Origin: Rhodopirellula sp. P2
GTDB taxonomy: Bacteria > Planctomycetota > Planctomycetia > Pirellulales > Pirellulaceae
Assembly (NCBI RefSeq): GCF_028768465.1
Contig: NZ_CP118225.1
Span: 2,089,001 to 2,153,000 of the forward strand
Length of the DNA: 64,000 bases
Direction: 5' to 3'
The notes under the pieces: model-generated
The model's input: the letters and a program-made list of their open reading frames with translations, nothing else
Database searches by the model: none
What the model was told of the DNA's origin: nothing
Position numbers and translations under genes: made by a program
Shown: positions 53,294 through 62,372 of the stretch, piece after piece
How the letters are laid out: each line of letters opens with the position of its first letter
How positions within the stretch are numbered: the stretch's first letter is position 1

Positions 53294-54502
53294 ATGATCG
53301 GAGAGACGCAGATGAGCAGCGGATTGAGCGGCAACGAGCAAGTGGCAACGCGAACGAGGTGGGGGGCGAAACGGGTCCTGGTGGCCGTGGTTGCCTGCGT
53401 GGCTTTGCAAGGGAATTTGGCGATGGCGGAAACACTGAACGTTTGGTTTGGAACCACCACCCCTCGGGGAGGTGCCAGTGAAGGGATCTACCATGCCACC
53501 TTCGACACCGAATCGGGCAAGCTGAGTCCGGCGTCCTTGGCGGTGGAGGCCCAGCAACCTGGGTTCTTGGCGATGCATCCGAGCAAGCCCGTGCTGTACG
53601 CCTCCAGCGGAAGTGGCGTCACGGCTTACCGTGTGCAAGCTGATTCCAAGGACGCGAAGTTGGTTGAAATGGGCGCGGTCGAGAGCGGTGATGGGGGAGT
53701 CGCTCACTTGGCGACCGATCGCACGGGAACCGTGCTGCTCTCGGCACAATACGGCGGTGGCTCGACGACGCTGTATGAATTGGCCGAAGACGGTGCGGTC
53801 GCACGTCGCGTGGAGGTCTATGAACACAATGACCTGTTGTCCCCGGCGGGATCAGGCGTGGTCGGAAACCGCCAGGATGCACCGCATGCACACTGGGTTG
53901 GGACCTCGCCAGACAACCGATTCGCGTTCACTCCGGATTTGGGAATGGACAAGGTCGTGATTTGGAAATTGGATCCAAGCGGTCCCTCGCTCACCCATCA
54001 TGGTTTTGGCGAAGGGATTCCCGGTGGTGGCCCACGTCACATGAAGTTCAGCCCGGATGGAAAACGCATTTACCTGCTCAACGAATTGGCTCTTTCCGTC
54101 ACGGTGTTCGACTACGACGCCAAGGCGGGCACCATGGCGGCTGGACAAACCATCCCCGCCCTGTCGGAAGAGACCAAAGCGAAAGAACGTTTCAACAGTT
54201 CGTCTGAGATTCGAGTGCATCCCTCCGGCAAGTTTGTTTACTCGGCGAACCGAGGTCACGACAGCATCTCCGTTTTTCGTCTCGATGAGTCTGGTAAAAT
54301 GGAACTGGTGGAGGTCGAAGCCATTCGTGGCGGTTGGCCTCGCAACTTCAATCTCGATCCCAGCGGTCGTTGGTTGATCGCTGCGGGCAGAGACAGCCAC
54401 ACCGCCACGGTCTTTGAAGTCGACGGGGACACTGGCGAACTGACCTTCACACGTCAAACCCAACCGGTTCCCACTCCCATCTGCGTGCTGTTCAGCAAGT
54501 AG
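53294..54502 (+). CDS. exported lactonase-family beta-propeller (6-phosphogluconolactonase-like)
   Basis: The 402-residue protein has a signal peptide after a charged N-terminus (RVLVAVVACVALQGNLAMA). The remainder is a seven-bladed propeller of the lactonase PF10282 type, with repeats such as PGFLAMHPSKPVLYASSGSGVTAY, MKFSPDGKRIYLLNELALSVTVFDY and IRVHPSGKFVYSANRGHDSISVFRL. The cytosolic members hydrolyse 6-phosphogluconolactone. Since this one is exported, its natural substrate may differ. It is followed after 72 bp by another propeller gene on the same strand. Confidence 0.88.
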   Translation: MIGETQMSSGLSGNEQVATRTRWGAKRVLVAVVACVALQGNLAMAETLNVWFGTTTPRGGASEGIYHATFDTESGKLSPASLAVEAQQPGFLAMHPSKPVLYASSGSGVTAYRVQADSKDAKLVEMGAVESGDGGVAHLATDRTGTVLLSAQYGGGSTTLYELAEDGAVARRVEVYEHNDLLSPAGSGVVGNRQDAPHAHWVGTSPDNRFAFTPDLGMDKVVIWKLDPSGPSLTHHGFGEGIPGGGPRHMKFSPDGKRIYLLNELALSVTVFDYDAKAGTMAAGQTIPALSEETKAKERFNSSSEIRVHPSGKFVYSANRGHDSISVFRLDESGKMELVEVEAIRGGWPRNFNLDPSGRWLIAAGRDSHTATVFEVDGDTGELTFTRQTQPVPTPICVLFSK

Positions 54503-54574
54503 CTGGAATCAACTGATCGAGGGCTCAAGCGGGTCGGAGCCCTCGGTCGAACCACGTCACCGACAGAGGGTGCA

Positions 54575-56668
54575 ATGATGAGACTTCCGAGTTGTTTTGG
54601 AGGGCTTTTGGTTTCGCCCTGCCTGTTCATGTTCATCGTCCTTTTGGTCGGCATGTCAGATGTCGGTTTCGCAGACGACACTCCCGGTGAAAGCGTCTCC
54701 AGCGGGGACGCTTCTGGATCGGCCGAGTGGCGGGAACCGGTGGAGTTCACTCGCCGAAGTCTTGAACTGCCGGGGTACGTGCAGCCGGCTTTGGGAGCCG
54801 CAGACGACAAAGCGGTCATCGCAGTCGCCTTCTCGCAAGATTCAAAATGGATGGCCACCGGCAACGCCGCAGGCCAAGTCTTGCTGCGCCGCACCGGCGA
54901 ACCCGAAGTGCAGCACGAGATGATCGGTGAACACCACACGATTGTCCGCGGTCTTCAATTTCTCAGTGGAGGGAAATTTCTGGCGTCCCTGGATGTCGAA
55001 GGTCGTTTGCTTCTGTGGTCCACCAGCACCGGCAAACGGATTCAAGAGTTGGCGCCCATTGATCAGGTGCTTGCGATGGGTGTGGGGAGCGATGACGGTC
55101 GGCTCATCGGGCTCTCCGAGGGAACCACGTTGCAGATTTGGGAGCAGGGAGATGATCGGTGGGATGAGACGCAGGATGTCTCGCTGGAGATGCCCTGTTC
55201 CTTGTTGTCAGTCAGTCGGGATGCCAACGTGGCAGTGGTTGTTTCGCAAAACAACAGCTGGCAGGTTCACCGATTGCCGGCGATCGGTGCTGGACGAGCA
55301 GAGGAAAACGAGACGCGTGACATCGTCAGCGAAGAGCCATTCACGGCCAATCCAAACGGTCTGAACACCATCAGTGCTGTCCGTGTGTCGGCGGACGGTG
55401 GGCGGGTGGCATTGGGGTGGGACGATGGATCCGTCAGCGTTCACTTGACCGAAGACGGCAGTGAAAAATTTCGCTGGAAAAAACATCCCAACCGAGTCAC
55501 CAATCTCTGCTTTTCAAAAACGGGCAAGACGTTGTTGAGCGGATGTTTTCGGGACCGCATTCGTGTCTGGGACCTTGCCAGTGGTCAGCACATCAATGAT
55601 CGAGATGTGGGATTGGAATTGGTCGCGGCGATGGAGTTGACGGACGACCCGCAACGCTTGGTGGTTGCGGGAGCCGGGCCGGATGTTGTTGTGTTGGATG
55701 TGCAGGTCCCCGCGGATCGATTCGTTCCGGCGTTTGCCCGGCCGCGAGCCTGGAACAACAAAGCCGTCCACGGGGTGCGGTTTGTTCCAGGAAAAGACGA
55801 AATCGCGGTGGTCTCGAAACTGGGCACGATTGAACGCGTGAATCTGCAGGGGAAACGTCTCCAGAAGGGAACGTTGCTCGAGCCAGGTCGCGACAAACTG
55901 GTCACCGCCATGGTTTCTCCTGATGGCCAGTTCAGTGCGCGAGGTTATGCGTCGGGGGAGGTCCTGGTTCATCGTCAGGGAAATGGAAACCCGCTCTGGA
56001 AGTCGAACCTGGGGAGTCGAGTCAATGCGCTGGATATCTCCCATGATTCCAAGTGGTTGGCGGTCGCCAGCGGTCGGAATTCCGTTTTGCGAGTCGTGGA
56101 TCTTCCGACCGGACGGGAGGTTTCTCGCACGGTGAATTTAGATCAAGACATTCGCCGGGTGCGTTTTGATCCAGACGGAGCAACCCTGCTTTCGAACGGG
56201 CATCAAGGTCGACTCTCCGATCATATCGGCGTGTTGACGCGATGGTCCGTCAAGGATGCGGCGCAGCTCAATCGAGTCCAAACGCCCGACATCTACAGTT
56301 GTGTGGAAATCAGCCCCGACGGATCCCGGATTGTCACTGGTGGCATGACCGGCGTGGTGCAATTGTTCGATGATCAATTGCGATTGCTAAAAACGTATGA
56401 AGTGGGTGGGCGTGGTGGAATTCACGTGCTGCGTTTGTTTGATTCAAAGCGTTTGTTTGTCGGGACCTACAAAGGCAATGTGCTGTGCATCGACTTGGAG
56501 ACGGGGGTGGAGCTTGCCAGGTTCGAAGCATTGCCGGAACACTTGTTGATGCCAGTGCGAGACATCGACTACGACCCTGAAACAGAAACGCTGGTCGCGG
56601 TGGGCGGCTACGACGGGCAAGAATCCATGCGTCTCTATTCGCTCCAAGATGTGTTTCCCAGTAAGTGA
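54575..56668 (+). CDS. exported WD40-repeat protein
   Basis: The 697-residue protein has a signal peptide (GGLLVSPCLFMFIVLLVGM) and two or more sets of WD40-like repeats, for example VAFSQDSKWMATGNAAGQVLLRR, LCFSKTGKTLLSGCFRDRIRVWDLASG and LDISHDSKWLAVASGRNSVLRVVDL. No enzymatic motif is present; a scaffold or binding role outside the cytoplasm is likely. Two ATGs (54575 and 54578) are equal start choices. It follows the lactonase gene. Confidence 0.83.
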   Translation: MMRLPSCFGGLLVSPCLFMFIVLLVGMSDVGFADDTPGESVSSGDASGSAEWREPVEFTRRSLELPGYVQPALGAADDKAVIAVAFSQDSKWMATGNAAGQVLLRRTGEPEVQHEMIGEHHTIVRGLQFLSGGKFLASLDVEGRLLLWSTSTGKRIQELAPIDQVLAMGVGSDDGRLIGLSEGTTLQIWEQGDDRWDETQDVSLEMPCSLLSVSRDANVAVVVSQNNSWQVHRLPAIGAGRAEENETRDIVSEEPFTANPNGLNTISAVRVSADGGRVALGWDDGSVSVHLTEDGSEKFRWKKHPNRVTNLCFSKTGKTLLSGCFRDRIRVWDLASGQHINDRDVGLELVAAMELTDDPQRLVVAGAGPDVVVLDVQVPADRFVPAFARPRAWNNKAVHGVRFVPGKDEIAVVSKLGTIERVNLQGKRLQKGTLLEPGRDKLVTAMVSPDGQFSARGYASGEVLVHRQGNGNPLWKSNLGSRVNALDISHDSKWLAVASGRNSVLRVVDLPTGREVSRTVNLDQDIRRVRFDPDGATLLSNGHQGRLSDHIGVLTRWSVKDAAQLNRVQTPDIYSCVEISPDGSRIVTGGMTGVVQLFDDQLRLLKTYEVGGRGGIHVLRLFDSKRLFVGTYKGNVLCIDLETGVELARFEALPEHLLMPVRDIDYDPETETLVAVGGYDGQESMRLYSLQDVFPSK

Positions 56669-56813
56669 CAACGTGGTGGACCCCGTGCTGGCGACACCAC
56701 CTCGCCTCCATCAGTGATCTTGGATCGGGATTTCGTGGCGTTCCTGCTCGATGGATGATCATTGCTGATTTGAACGCACAGCTACATCAAGAACGCAAAC
56801 AGGAGTCCTTTGA

Positions 56814-57551
56814 ATGAACAAGGCGAATCAGGTTGCCATTGTCACCGGCGGGGCGCGTGGGATCGGTGCGGCGATTGCCGAACGATTGGCGAGCGACGGA
56901 TTTTCGGTGGTGGTCAACTACGCAAACAGTTCCAAGGCGGCCGATGAACTGACCCAACAAATCATAAAAGCGGGTGGTTCCGCACTGTCATTTCAAGCCG
57001 ATGTGAGTGACTCGGACGCGGTCGAGAAACTCTTTGATTTCGCGACGGAGTCGTTTGGCGGGGTGGACGTGTTGGTCAACAACGCTGGCGTTCTGAAGAT
57101 GCAACCGCTTGCAGAGACCTCGGACGAGGATTTTGCTCGGCTGGTCGATGTCAACCTGAAGGGGTGTTTCCACACGATGCGAGAAGCGTCTCGCCGACTT
57201 CGTGATGGTGGCCGGGTGATCAATCTGTCGTCCAGCGTCATCGGATTGCGAATGCCCAACTACGGTGTTTACTCCGCAACAAAAGCGGCTGTGGAGGCCA
57301 TGTCGTCTGTGCTGGCGAACGAATTGAGGGGACGACAGATCACAGTCAACTCCGTCGCACCTGGGCCAACCGCGACCAAGCTTTTCCTGGATGACAAGTC
57401 AGATGAGTTGATCGATCGGTTAACGAACATGTCGCCGCTGGAACGTCTGGGACAACCCGATGACATCGCATCCGTGGTGTCCTTTTTGGCCGGTCCGGAT
57501 GGGGCTTGGGTGAATGGCCAAACGCTGCGGGCCAATGGTGGGGTTGTTTGA
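56814..57551 (+). CDS. SDR-family oxidoreductase
   Basis: The 245-residue classical short-chain dehydrogenase has the cofactor motif TGGARGIGAAIAE, NNAG in VDVLVNNAGVLKM, catalytic Ser (NLSSSVIG) and Tyr-x3-Lys (YSATKAAVEA). It resembles 3-oxoacyl-ACP reductases, but the substrate cannot be told from sequence. ATG 56814 follows a GGAG at AGGAGTCCTTTGA about 8 nt upstream. A repeat-rich gap of 517 bp separates it from the convergent kinase gene. Confidence 0.9.
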   Translation: MNKANQVAIVTGGARGIGAAIAERLASDGFSVVVNYANSSKAADELTQQIIKAGGSALSFQADVSDSDAVEKLFDFATESFGGVDVLVNNAGVLKMQPLAETSDEDFARLVDVNLKGCFHTMREASRRLRDGGRVINLSSSVIGLRMPNYGVYSATKAAVEAMSSVLANELRGRQITVNSVAPGPTATKLFLDDKSDELIDRLTNMSPLERLGQPDDIASVVSFLAGPDGAWVNGQTLRANGGVV

Positions 57552-57580
57552 GAGTGGAAAGAGCCACAGAGCCACAGGGA

Positions 57581-58064
57581 GCTAAGCAGGTGTCATCGGG
57601 TATGTGAGCCGTTGGCGTTAGCCACGGTTTTCACGCGCAACCGGGGCTAACGCTGGACTGTCAAAAGGTTGGTATTGACATGGGAAATGCGACGTTGATT
57701 TTTATTCTGTCCTACGCCCCAACGGGGCAGCTCTAAGATAGCCCCAGGCATCGCCTGGGGTTTCGTTACGGAGATTCCGACACCAGCCCCAACGGGGCGG
57801 CCCTAAGAAAGACTCCCCAAAACCCGCTAGGACCGCCCCCGTTGGGGCTTTGTAATCTTGGTCCCGCCACAACCCAGGGCGTTGCCCTGGGCTGGCATAG
57901 GGCTGCCCCGTTGGGGCGAAGTCGAGGAACGAAACCTGCGCAGTCCAAAGCGGTGTCAATACCAACCTTTTGACAGCCCAGGCGAACGCCCTTCGGCTCA
58001 CATGGTTGTGCCCGATCATTCCAGCCGACCTGCTTAGGAGCTAGGAGCTAGGAGCTAGGAGCTA
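57581..58064. repeat. palindromic intergenic repeat, split by a nested insertion
   Basis: The parts 57581-57652 and 57982-58064 correspond in reverse to the element at 53054-53194. Its end shows four GGAGCTA units in tandem (58037-58064), against about two in the other copy. The insertion between them is described separately. The gap holds nothing that looks like a gene. Confidence 0.85.
57653..57981. mobile_element. MITE-like element with 28-bp terminal inverted repeats
   Basis: The inner 23 bp of the ends (57658-57680, starting CTGTCAAAAGG, and 57954-57976) are perfect complements, and the match extends to 28 bp with one mismatch (57653-57680 and 57954-57981). The 329-bp body has no ORF but several GCCCCAACGGGGC-like palindromes. 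No clear target duplication was found. The size and ends suggest a non-autonomous element moved by a transposase encoded elsewhere. Confidence 0.8.
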
Positions 58065-58068
58065 GGAA

Positions 58069-59820
58069 TCAGCGGATGTTGGCTTGCTCGATTTCGGTGA
58101 GCTCTCGCTGGGCATTGGTGACACTTCGGCCGCCTAGTTTTTGACGCCAGTGTTCTGATTTCATTGCCATCGCGTACAACCCGCATGAGACAGCGAGTCC
58201 GATCACGCCCACGATCAGCGATGGATAAAGTGAGTTGGGGTGCAGCACGGGATCGAATCCAGCAGCGACGACGACGGGGATCCAAATCAACCACCATGCG
58301 AAACCGATGATCGGCCCGACCCGCAGTGAAAAGTTTCTGACTCCATTGAGCCTCTCACGGATATCGGTGATCGGTTGGGAGGTGTCGATGCGTTTGACGC
58401 GAACCAACACGTTGGCGGCGGAAATGATCAAGAACAACCCGTAGACGTGCACGATCACGCCACTGACCAGTCGATGTGGCACATGCGTGTTGGGCGCCCA
58501 GCAGTAGGCTCCCAAGGCGATGAGTGCCACACCGAAGAGGATTTGAAGCACCTGTCCGGCGAACAGAGGCCGCAGCGATGACTCGACCCGCTCCATGAGT
58601 TGGCGACGGGTCAACAACAATCGGCCCGCCAGTTCTTGGTCTTGAATTCCCATGGACGTGTGACCGCGGTCGCGTGGAGAGTCTGTGCCCATCAGCTGAG
58701 TCGGGGCCAGAGCGGCACCGTCACCCGAGGCAATGGACTGCATGTCGGATTTGATTTGGCTGGCTCGCTGATACCGACGCTGCGGCTCCTTCTCGAGCGT
58801 TCTCAAAACAACATCATCCAAACGAACATCGATCTCGACCTTTTTCGAAGGCGCGGCAAAACGACCGATCGGAAGTTCTCCCGTCAGCATTTCGTAGAAG
58901 ACCACGCCCAGCGAATAGATGTCGGCGCGGTGGTCGACTCCGTGTGCACCTTCGAGTTGTTCCGGAGCCATGTACCTGGGGGTTCCCATGATCTGGTGTG
59001 TTCCGGTGAGTGCTGACGGTTGATTTTGATCACCAAGAAGTCGGGAAAGTCCGAAGTCGGCGATCTTCACCGAACCATCCCTGGCGATCAGGATGTTTTC
59101 CGGTTTGATGTCGCGATGAATGACGCCGTTGTCATGAGCGTACTGAAGTGCGTCGCAAAGATGCGGCACGATCGTGAGCGCATGAGCGGGAGCGAGCTGG
59201 CCGGCCGCGACCACATCCCGCAGCGTGGATCCGTCGACGTATTCCATCAAGAAATAGTAGGTGTCGTCAACGTGTCCGAACTCATAGACCGACACGATGT
59301 TGGGATGGTTCAATTTTGCCAGCGTGCGAGCTTCACGAGTGAACCGCAATGCAAACTTGACGTCGTGTCCAAATTCTTCTGGCAGGATTTTGAGTGCAAC
59401 AACTCGATCCAAACCTTCCTGGCGTGCTTTGTAGACGGCTCCCATCCCTCCTGCGCCCAGCAACTCGGTGATCTTCAAAGTGGGGAATCGATTTCCCAGT
59501 TGCTCCACCGTTGGCGGATGGAAGGCGCGCGTGGGTTGGCCGTTCCCGCGGAGAGCGTCACGGATCACTTGGTCCTTGTCGGGGAAACGATCCAGGTAGT
59601 CTTGCTCGGTGGGCTGCTCGGAGCGTCGCCGCCGATAGTCGACATCCAACACAATCAGTTCGGCCAGCAGGACGTCTCGTTCGTCCGGTGGAATGTCCTC
59701 GGTCAGATAGGAGTCAATGCTGGGCGATTGATCGGTTTGCCATTTGTGCTCGAAGTCCGCGCACAGGTCGTCAATTCGTTCCAAGGTCGCGATCGGTAGT
59801 TTTTTCTGGCGGATGCTCAT
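58069..59820 (-). CDS. membrane-anchored Ser/Thr protein kinase (Hanks type)
   Basis: The 583-residue protein has an N-terminal region of about 115 residues, then a full kinase domain: GAGGMG at 122-127, Lys144 in VALKILP, HRD at 235-237 and DFG at 255-257. A C-terminal set of three to four hydrophobic helices follows. It should phosphorylate Ser/Thr in response to an unknown signal. ATG 59820 (MSIRQKK) overlaps the sigma-factor gene by about 50 bp; an ATG further upstream is less likely. The ECF sigma factor just upstream is the probable partner. Confidence 0.9.
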   Translation of the reverse strand: MSIRQKKLPIATLERIDDLCADFEHKWQTDQSPSIDSYLTEDIPPDERDVLLAELIVLDVDYRRRRSEQPTEQDYLDRFPDKDQVIRDALRGNGQPTRAFHPPTVEQLGNRFPTLKITELLGAGGMGAVYKARQEGLDRVVALKILPEEFGHDVKFALRFTREARTLAKLNHPNIVSVYEFGHVDDTYYFLMEYVDGSTLRDVVAAGQLAPAHALTIVPHLCDALQYAHDNGVIHRDIKPENILIARDGSVKIADFGLSRLLGDQNQPSALTGTHQIMGTPRYMAPEQLEGAHGVDHRADIYSLGVVFYEMLTGELPIGRFAAPSKKVEIDVRLDDVVLRTLEKEPQRRYQRASQIKSDMQSIASGDGAALAPTQLMGTDSPRDRGHTSMGIQDQELAGRLLLTRRQLMERVESSLRPLFAGQVLQILFGVALIALGAYCWAPNTHVPHRLVSGVIVHVYGLFLIISAANVLVRVKRIDTSQPITDIRERLNGVRNFSLRVGPIIGFAWWLIWIPVVVAAGFDPVLHPNSLYPSLIVGVIGLAVSCGLYAMAMKSEHWRQKLGGRSVTNAQRELTEIEQANIR

Positions 59821-60412
59821 CGAACAATTCCTGGTGACATTTTTCGCGGATGAGGTGCAGACGACGCTCAATCGTCCGTTCGGAGCATCCAAATCGTGCG
59901 GCAAGTTCCGCGTTGGAATACCCTTCTAACTTGGCACCCGCTAAATCTCGCAATTGCCCGACACCCAAATGAGAAAAAAATTGCTGCACGGATTCCTGCA
60001 TCATCAATACCATCTCGGGTGATGGCTCGTCGCCGATGGCTTCGATGAAGTTCTCGTTGTCGTCACGTTTGTCCAGGGAATGAAGCTGAACATCCCCGCC
60101 CCGCCGCTGGCGATGGTCACGACGTTTTTTGTCGACCACTTTTCGGGCGGACATCTTCAGCAGCAAACGCCACAAATCGTCTCGGTCGGACAGATCCGGA
60201 AAACGGCCTTTTTGAGCGGCCGAATAAAAACTGTCGAAGACGCTCAGAACAATGTCTTCTTCGTCGGAGACGGCGCGGTTTTGGCCGAAGAGTTTGTTTC
60301 GAACCGATCGCACCAGCCGATCATAGTAGTGCTGCCAAATCTGGTTGGCGGCGATGGAATCGCCGTTTTTGACTTGGTCGATCCAGTGGCTGACATTTTG
60401 AGGTTCCGACAT
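59771..60412 (-). CDS. ECF-type sigma factor
   Basis: The protein is 213 residues from ATG 60412, or slightly longer from 60430. It is a planctomycete-type ECF sigma factor with region 2 (AANQIWQHYYDRLVRSVRNKL) and a region 4 helix-turn-helix (LEGYSNAELAARFGCSERTIERRLHLIREK). It directs RNA polymerase to its own promoter set, and there is no anti-sigma gene beside it. The kinase overlapping its 3' end may be its regulator. No promoter could be assigned. Confidence 0.88.
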   Translation of the reverse strand: MSEPQNVSHWIDQVKNGDSIAANQIWQHYYDRLVRSVRNKLFGQNRAVSDEEDIVLSVFDSFYSAAQKGRFPDLSDRDDLWRLLLKMSARKVVDKKRRDHRQRRGGDVQLHSLDKRDDNENFIEAIGDEPSPEMVLMMQESVQQFFSHLGVGQLRDLAGAKLEGYSNAELAARFGCSERTIERRLHLIREKCHQELFDEHPPEKTTDRDLGTN

Positions 60413-60565
60413 GGAAGACAACTGTTGCATCGCGGGACACCTGTGACAACACCACGTTGATGTCGCTTTCAATCGTGGCTGAGCGAGGTTCCCGACAGCA
60501 CGGTGAATCAGTCGACAGCAAGTGAGTTGGCGGTTCTGGTTTTGCGATGGCCCGGCCCGAGCGGG

Positions 60566-61867
60566 TTAGGTGATCGCTCCAATCGCAGGCAGCCTTTGCA
60601 GCAGGCTTTGCAAGCGGTCCGAGATTTGGTGGACAAATGCGACCTCTTGTTCATGGGCGATGATGTAAAGCACGAACAAGGTGTACATGGCGAGCAAGGC
60701 GAAGGCCTTGCCTCGTTTCATTTCGACGGTTTGGGTCCCATCCGCGGCGACACCTCGTTTGCCGATGTAGTAGATCAAGAAGCCGATGATGGTCAGGATG
60801 AAGAGGAACAATCGAAGTTCACCGCTTTGCGCTGCGATCTCAGGTTCCATTTGGATCGGGCCGTGAACCAAGGTGAACAGAAACAGCGGAAATCCAAGTG
60901 CAAAGCAGATGTCAAAGATGTTGCTGCCCAACGCGTTGGCCACCGCGTCGTCGTAGTCACCGTCCCGAGCATCGCGAATGGACATGACCGTGTCCGGAAC
61001 GCTGGTTGCCATCGAAGCAAAGATGACCGCGACGAACATCGCAGGCATGCCCAGCCCTTGGAAGGTTTGCCCGAACAATTCGTAGGAAGGGTTCTCGAGG
61101 TTGGCCGGGCCGCTGCCAAGCCACTCGCAGGCCAACACCAACGCCCAGCAGGCAACGGCAATGACCCCCGTGCTGGTCAGAAGCAATCCCCAGCCGTTCC
61201 AGGTCTCTTGCTTCATCTGTTCGCGGTGATGGTCTTTGACAAACCATCGTTCCAGATCCAGCAACGGTCCTCCGGAGACCCAGTAGAACAAGGTGGCGAA
61301 CAGGCTGCGGGGAGCATCCTCCTCCTGCTCTTCGTCATCATCGTCTGGTTGTTCGTCGTTGGAGGACAGTTCGGAAGGCTTCATCGTTGTCAGCATGTAC
61401 ACCAGGTAGGCCCCGTACATCAGCATCAGAATCAGACCTTGCCACCAATGAAGTTGTTCCCCGTTGATCAGCAGGATCAGAATGAACTCGCAGAGAATCA
61501 ACGAGAGGCCATCTCGCAGCAGAACGCGGGTGGAAACGTTGACCGAAGTGACGCGGACTCCCATCACGACAAAGCCCACCACGCTGAGAATGCAGACGGC
61601 CGGGATGATCATCCCGTTGAACAACGCGCTGCCTGCTGTGGTGCCGATTCCAATCGAAAAACCATCGCGATCGGAAAGCACAAACAGGGCGATCAGGGTC
61701 GTGAAGAGTTCCGGGATGGAACTGGAGATGGCATTGATCGTGCCGCCGCGAACGCCTTCAGAAAGGTTGCGGCCGATGTACTCACTCGCGATTTCGAAAC
61801 CGTCGCAAGCTCGCCAGATGACCAAGCAAGTGAGGAAGATCAGAACGAGTGGGATGACGATGCCCAT
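60566..61867 (-). CDS. CaCA-family cation antiporter (Na+/Ca2+ exchanger-like)
   Basis: The 433-residue membrane protein has two inverted alpha-repeats: GGTINAISSSIPELFTTL near 41-58 and ASMATSVPDTVMSIRDARDGDYDDAVANALGSNIFD in the second half. These are the ion-binding motifs of the Ca2+/cation antiporter family. The acidic loop between helices (DEQPDDDDEEQEEDA) is typical. In the second repeat Asp replaces the usual Glu (VPDT). The exported ion cannot be told. ATG 61867 is preferred to 27 extra N-terminal codons. The 424-bp gap upstream to the DUF1571 gene has no clear gene. Confidence 0.85.
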   Translation of the reverse strand: MGIVIPLVLIFLTCLVIWRACDGFEIASEYIGRNLSEGVRGGTINAISSSIPELFTTLIALFVLSDRDGFSIGIGTTAGSALFNGMIIPAVCILSVVGFVVMGVRVTSVNVSTRVLLRDGLSLILCEFILILLINGEQLHWWQGLILMLMYGAYLVYMLTTMKPSELSSNDEQPDDDDEEQEEDAPRSLFATLFYWVSGGPLLDLERWFVKDHHREQMKQETWNGWGLLLTSTGVIAVACWALVLACEWLGSGPANLENPSYELFGQTFQGLGMPAMFVAVIFASMATSVPDTVMSIRDARDGDYDDAVANALGSNIFDICFALGFPLFLFTLVHGPIQMEPEIAAQSGELRLFLFILTIIGFLIYYIGKRGVAADGTQTVEMKRGKAFALLAMYTLFVLYIIAHEQEVAFVHQISDRLQSLLQRLPAIGAIT

Positions 61868-62372
61868 GGAAGCCTTTGACGACGGAAAGAGGAAGTTCGG
61901 TTCGTTGAATGCTCGCGACCCCAAAGAATGACATCGCGACGGTAACAATTACAAGTGGCGGATCAACTTTGCCAGTGCCCCGGATGGTGTTCGGGTTCCA
62001 CAATTGGTTTCACGAGGGTGTCTCAGAATGCAATGGATGCATGTCAAAATGAATGCAGCATGCTCTGAGATGACTCGGCGGTTGCTGGATGAGGAGACTC
62101 CCCTGCCCCGTGAAACATCCCGCGAGGCGCGTTTTGCGGGACTTCAGACGCGGAAGGCTATGCCGATTTTGACGACGGTCCAGGCGCCCGCACTTTCGTT
62201 CCAGTCCAGATTGGTCCTTTTCAGTTGTTTCGACTCGGGACGCCGCTAGTCTGAAACTTTGACTTTTGCAGACAATCGGCACGCTTCGTGCACCAACGGA
62301 CATCGCCGCCTGGGCCGAACGAGCACCACCGGAAACAAACGGACTTTTGACCGCCATTTGGAGCCACCTTCC

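Noticed and set aside
62004-62249. 81-residue ORF between the antiporter and the DUF1571 gene
   Set aside because: No ribosome site, no recognisable domain, and Arg/Met-rich composition; it could be real but I cannot support it.
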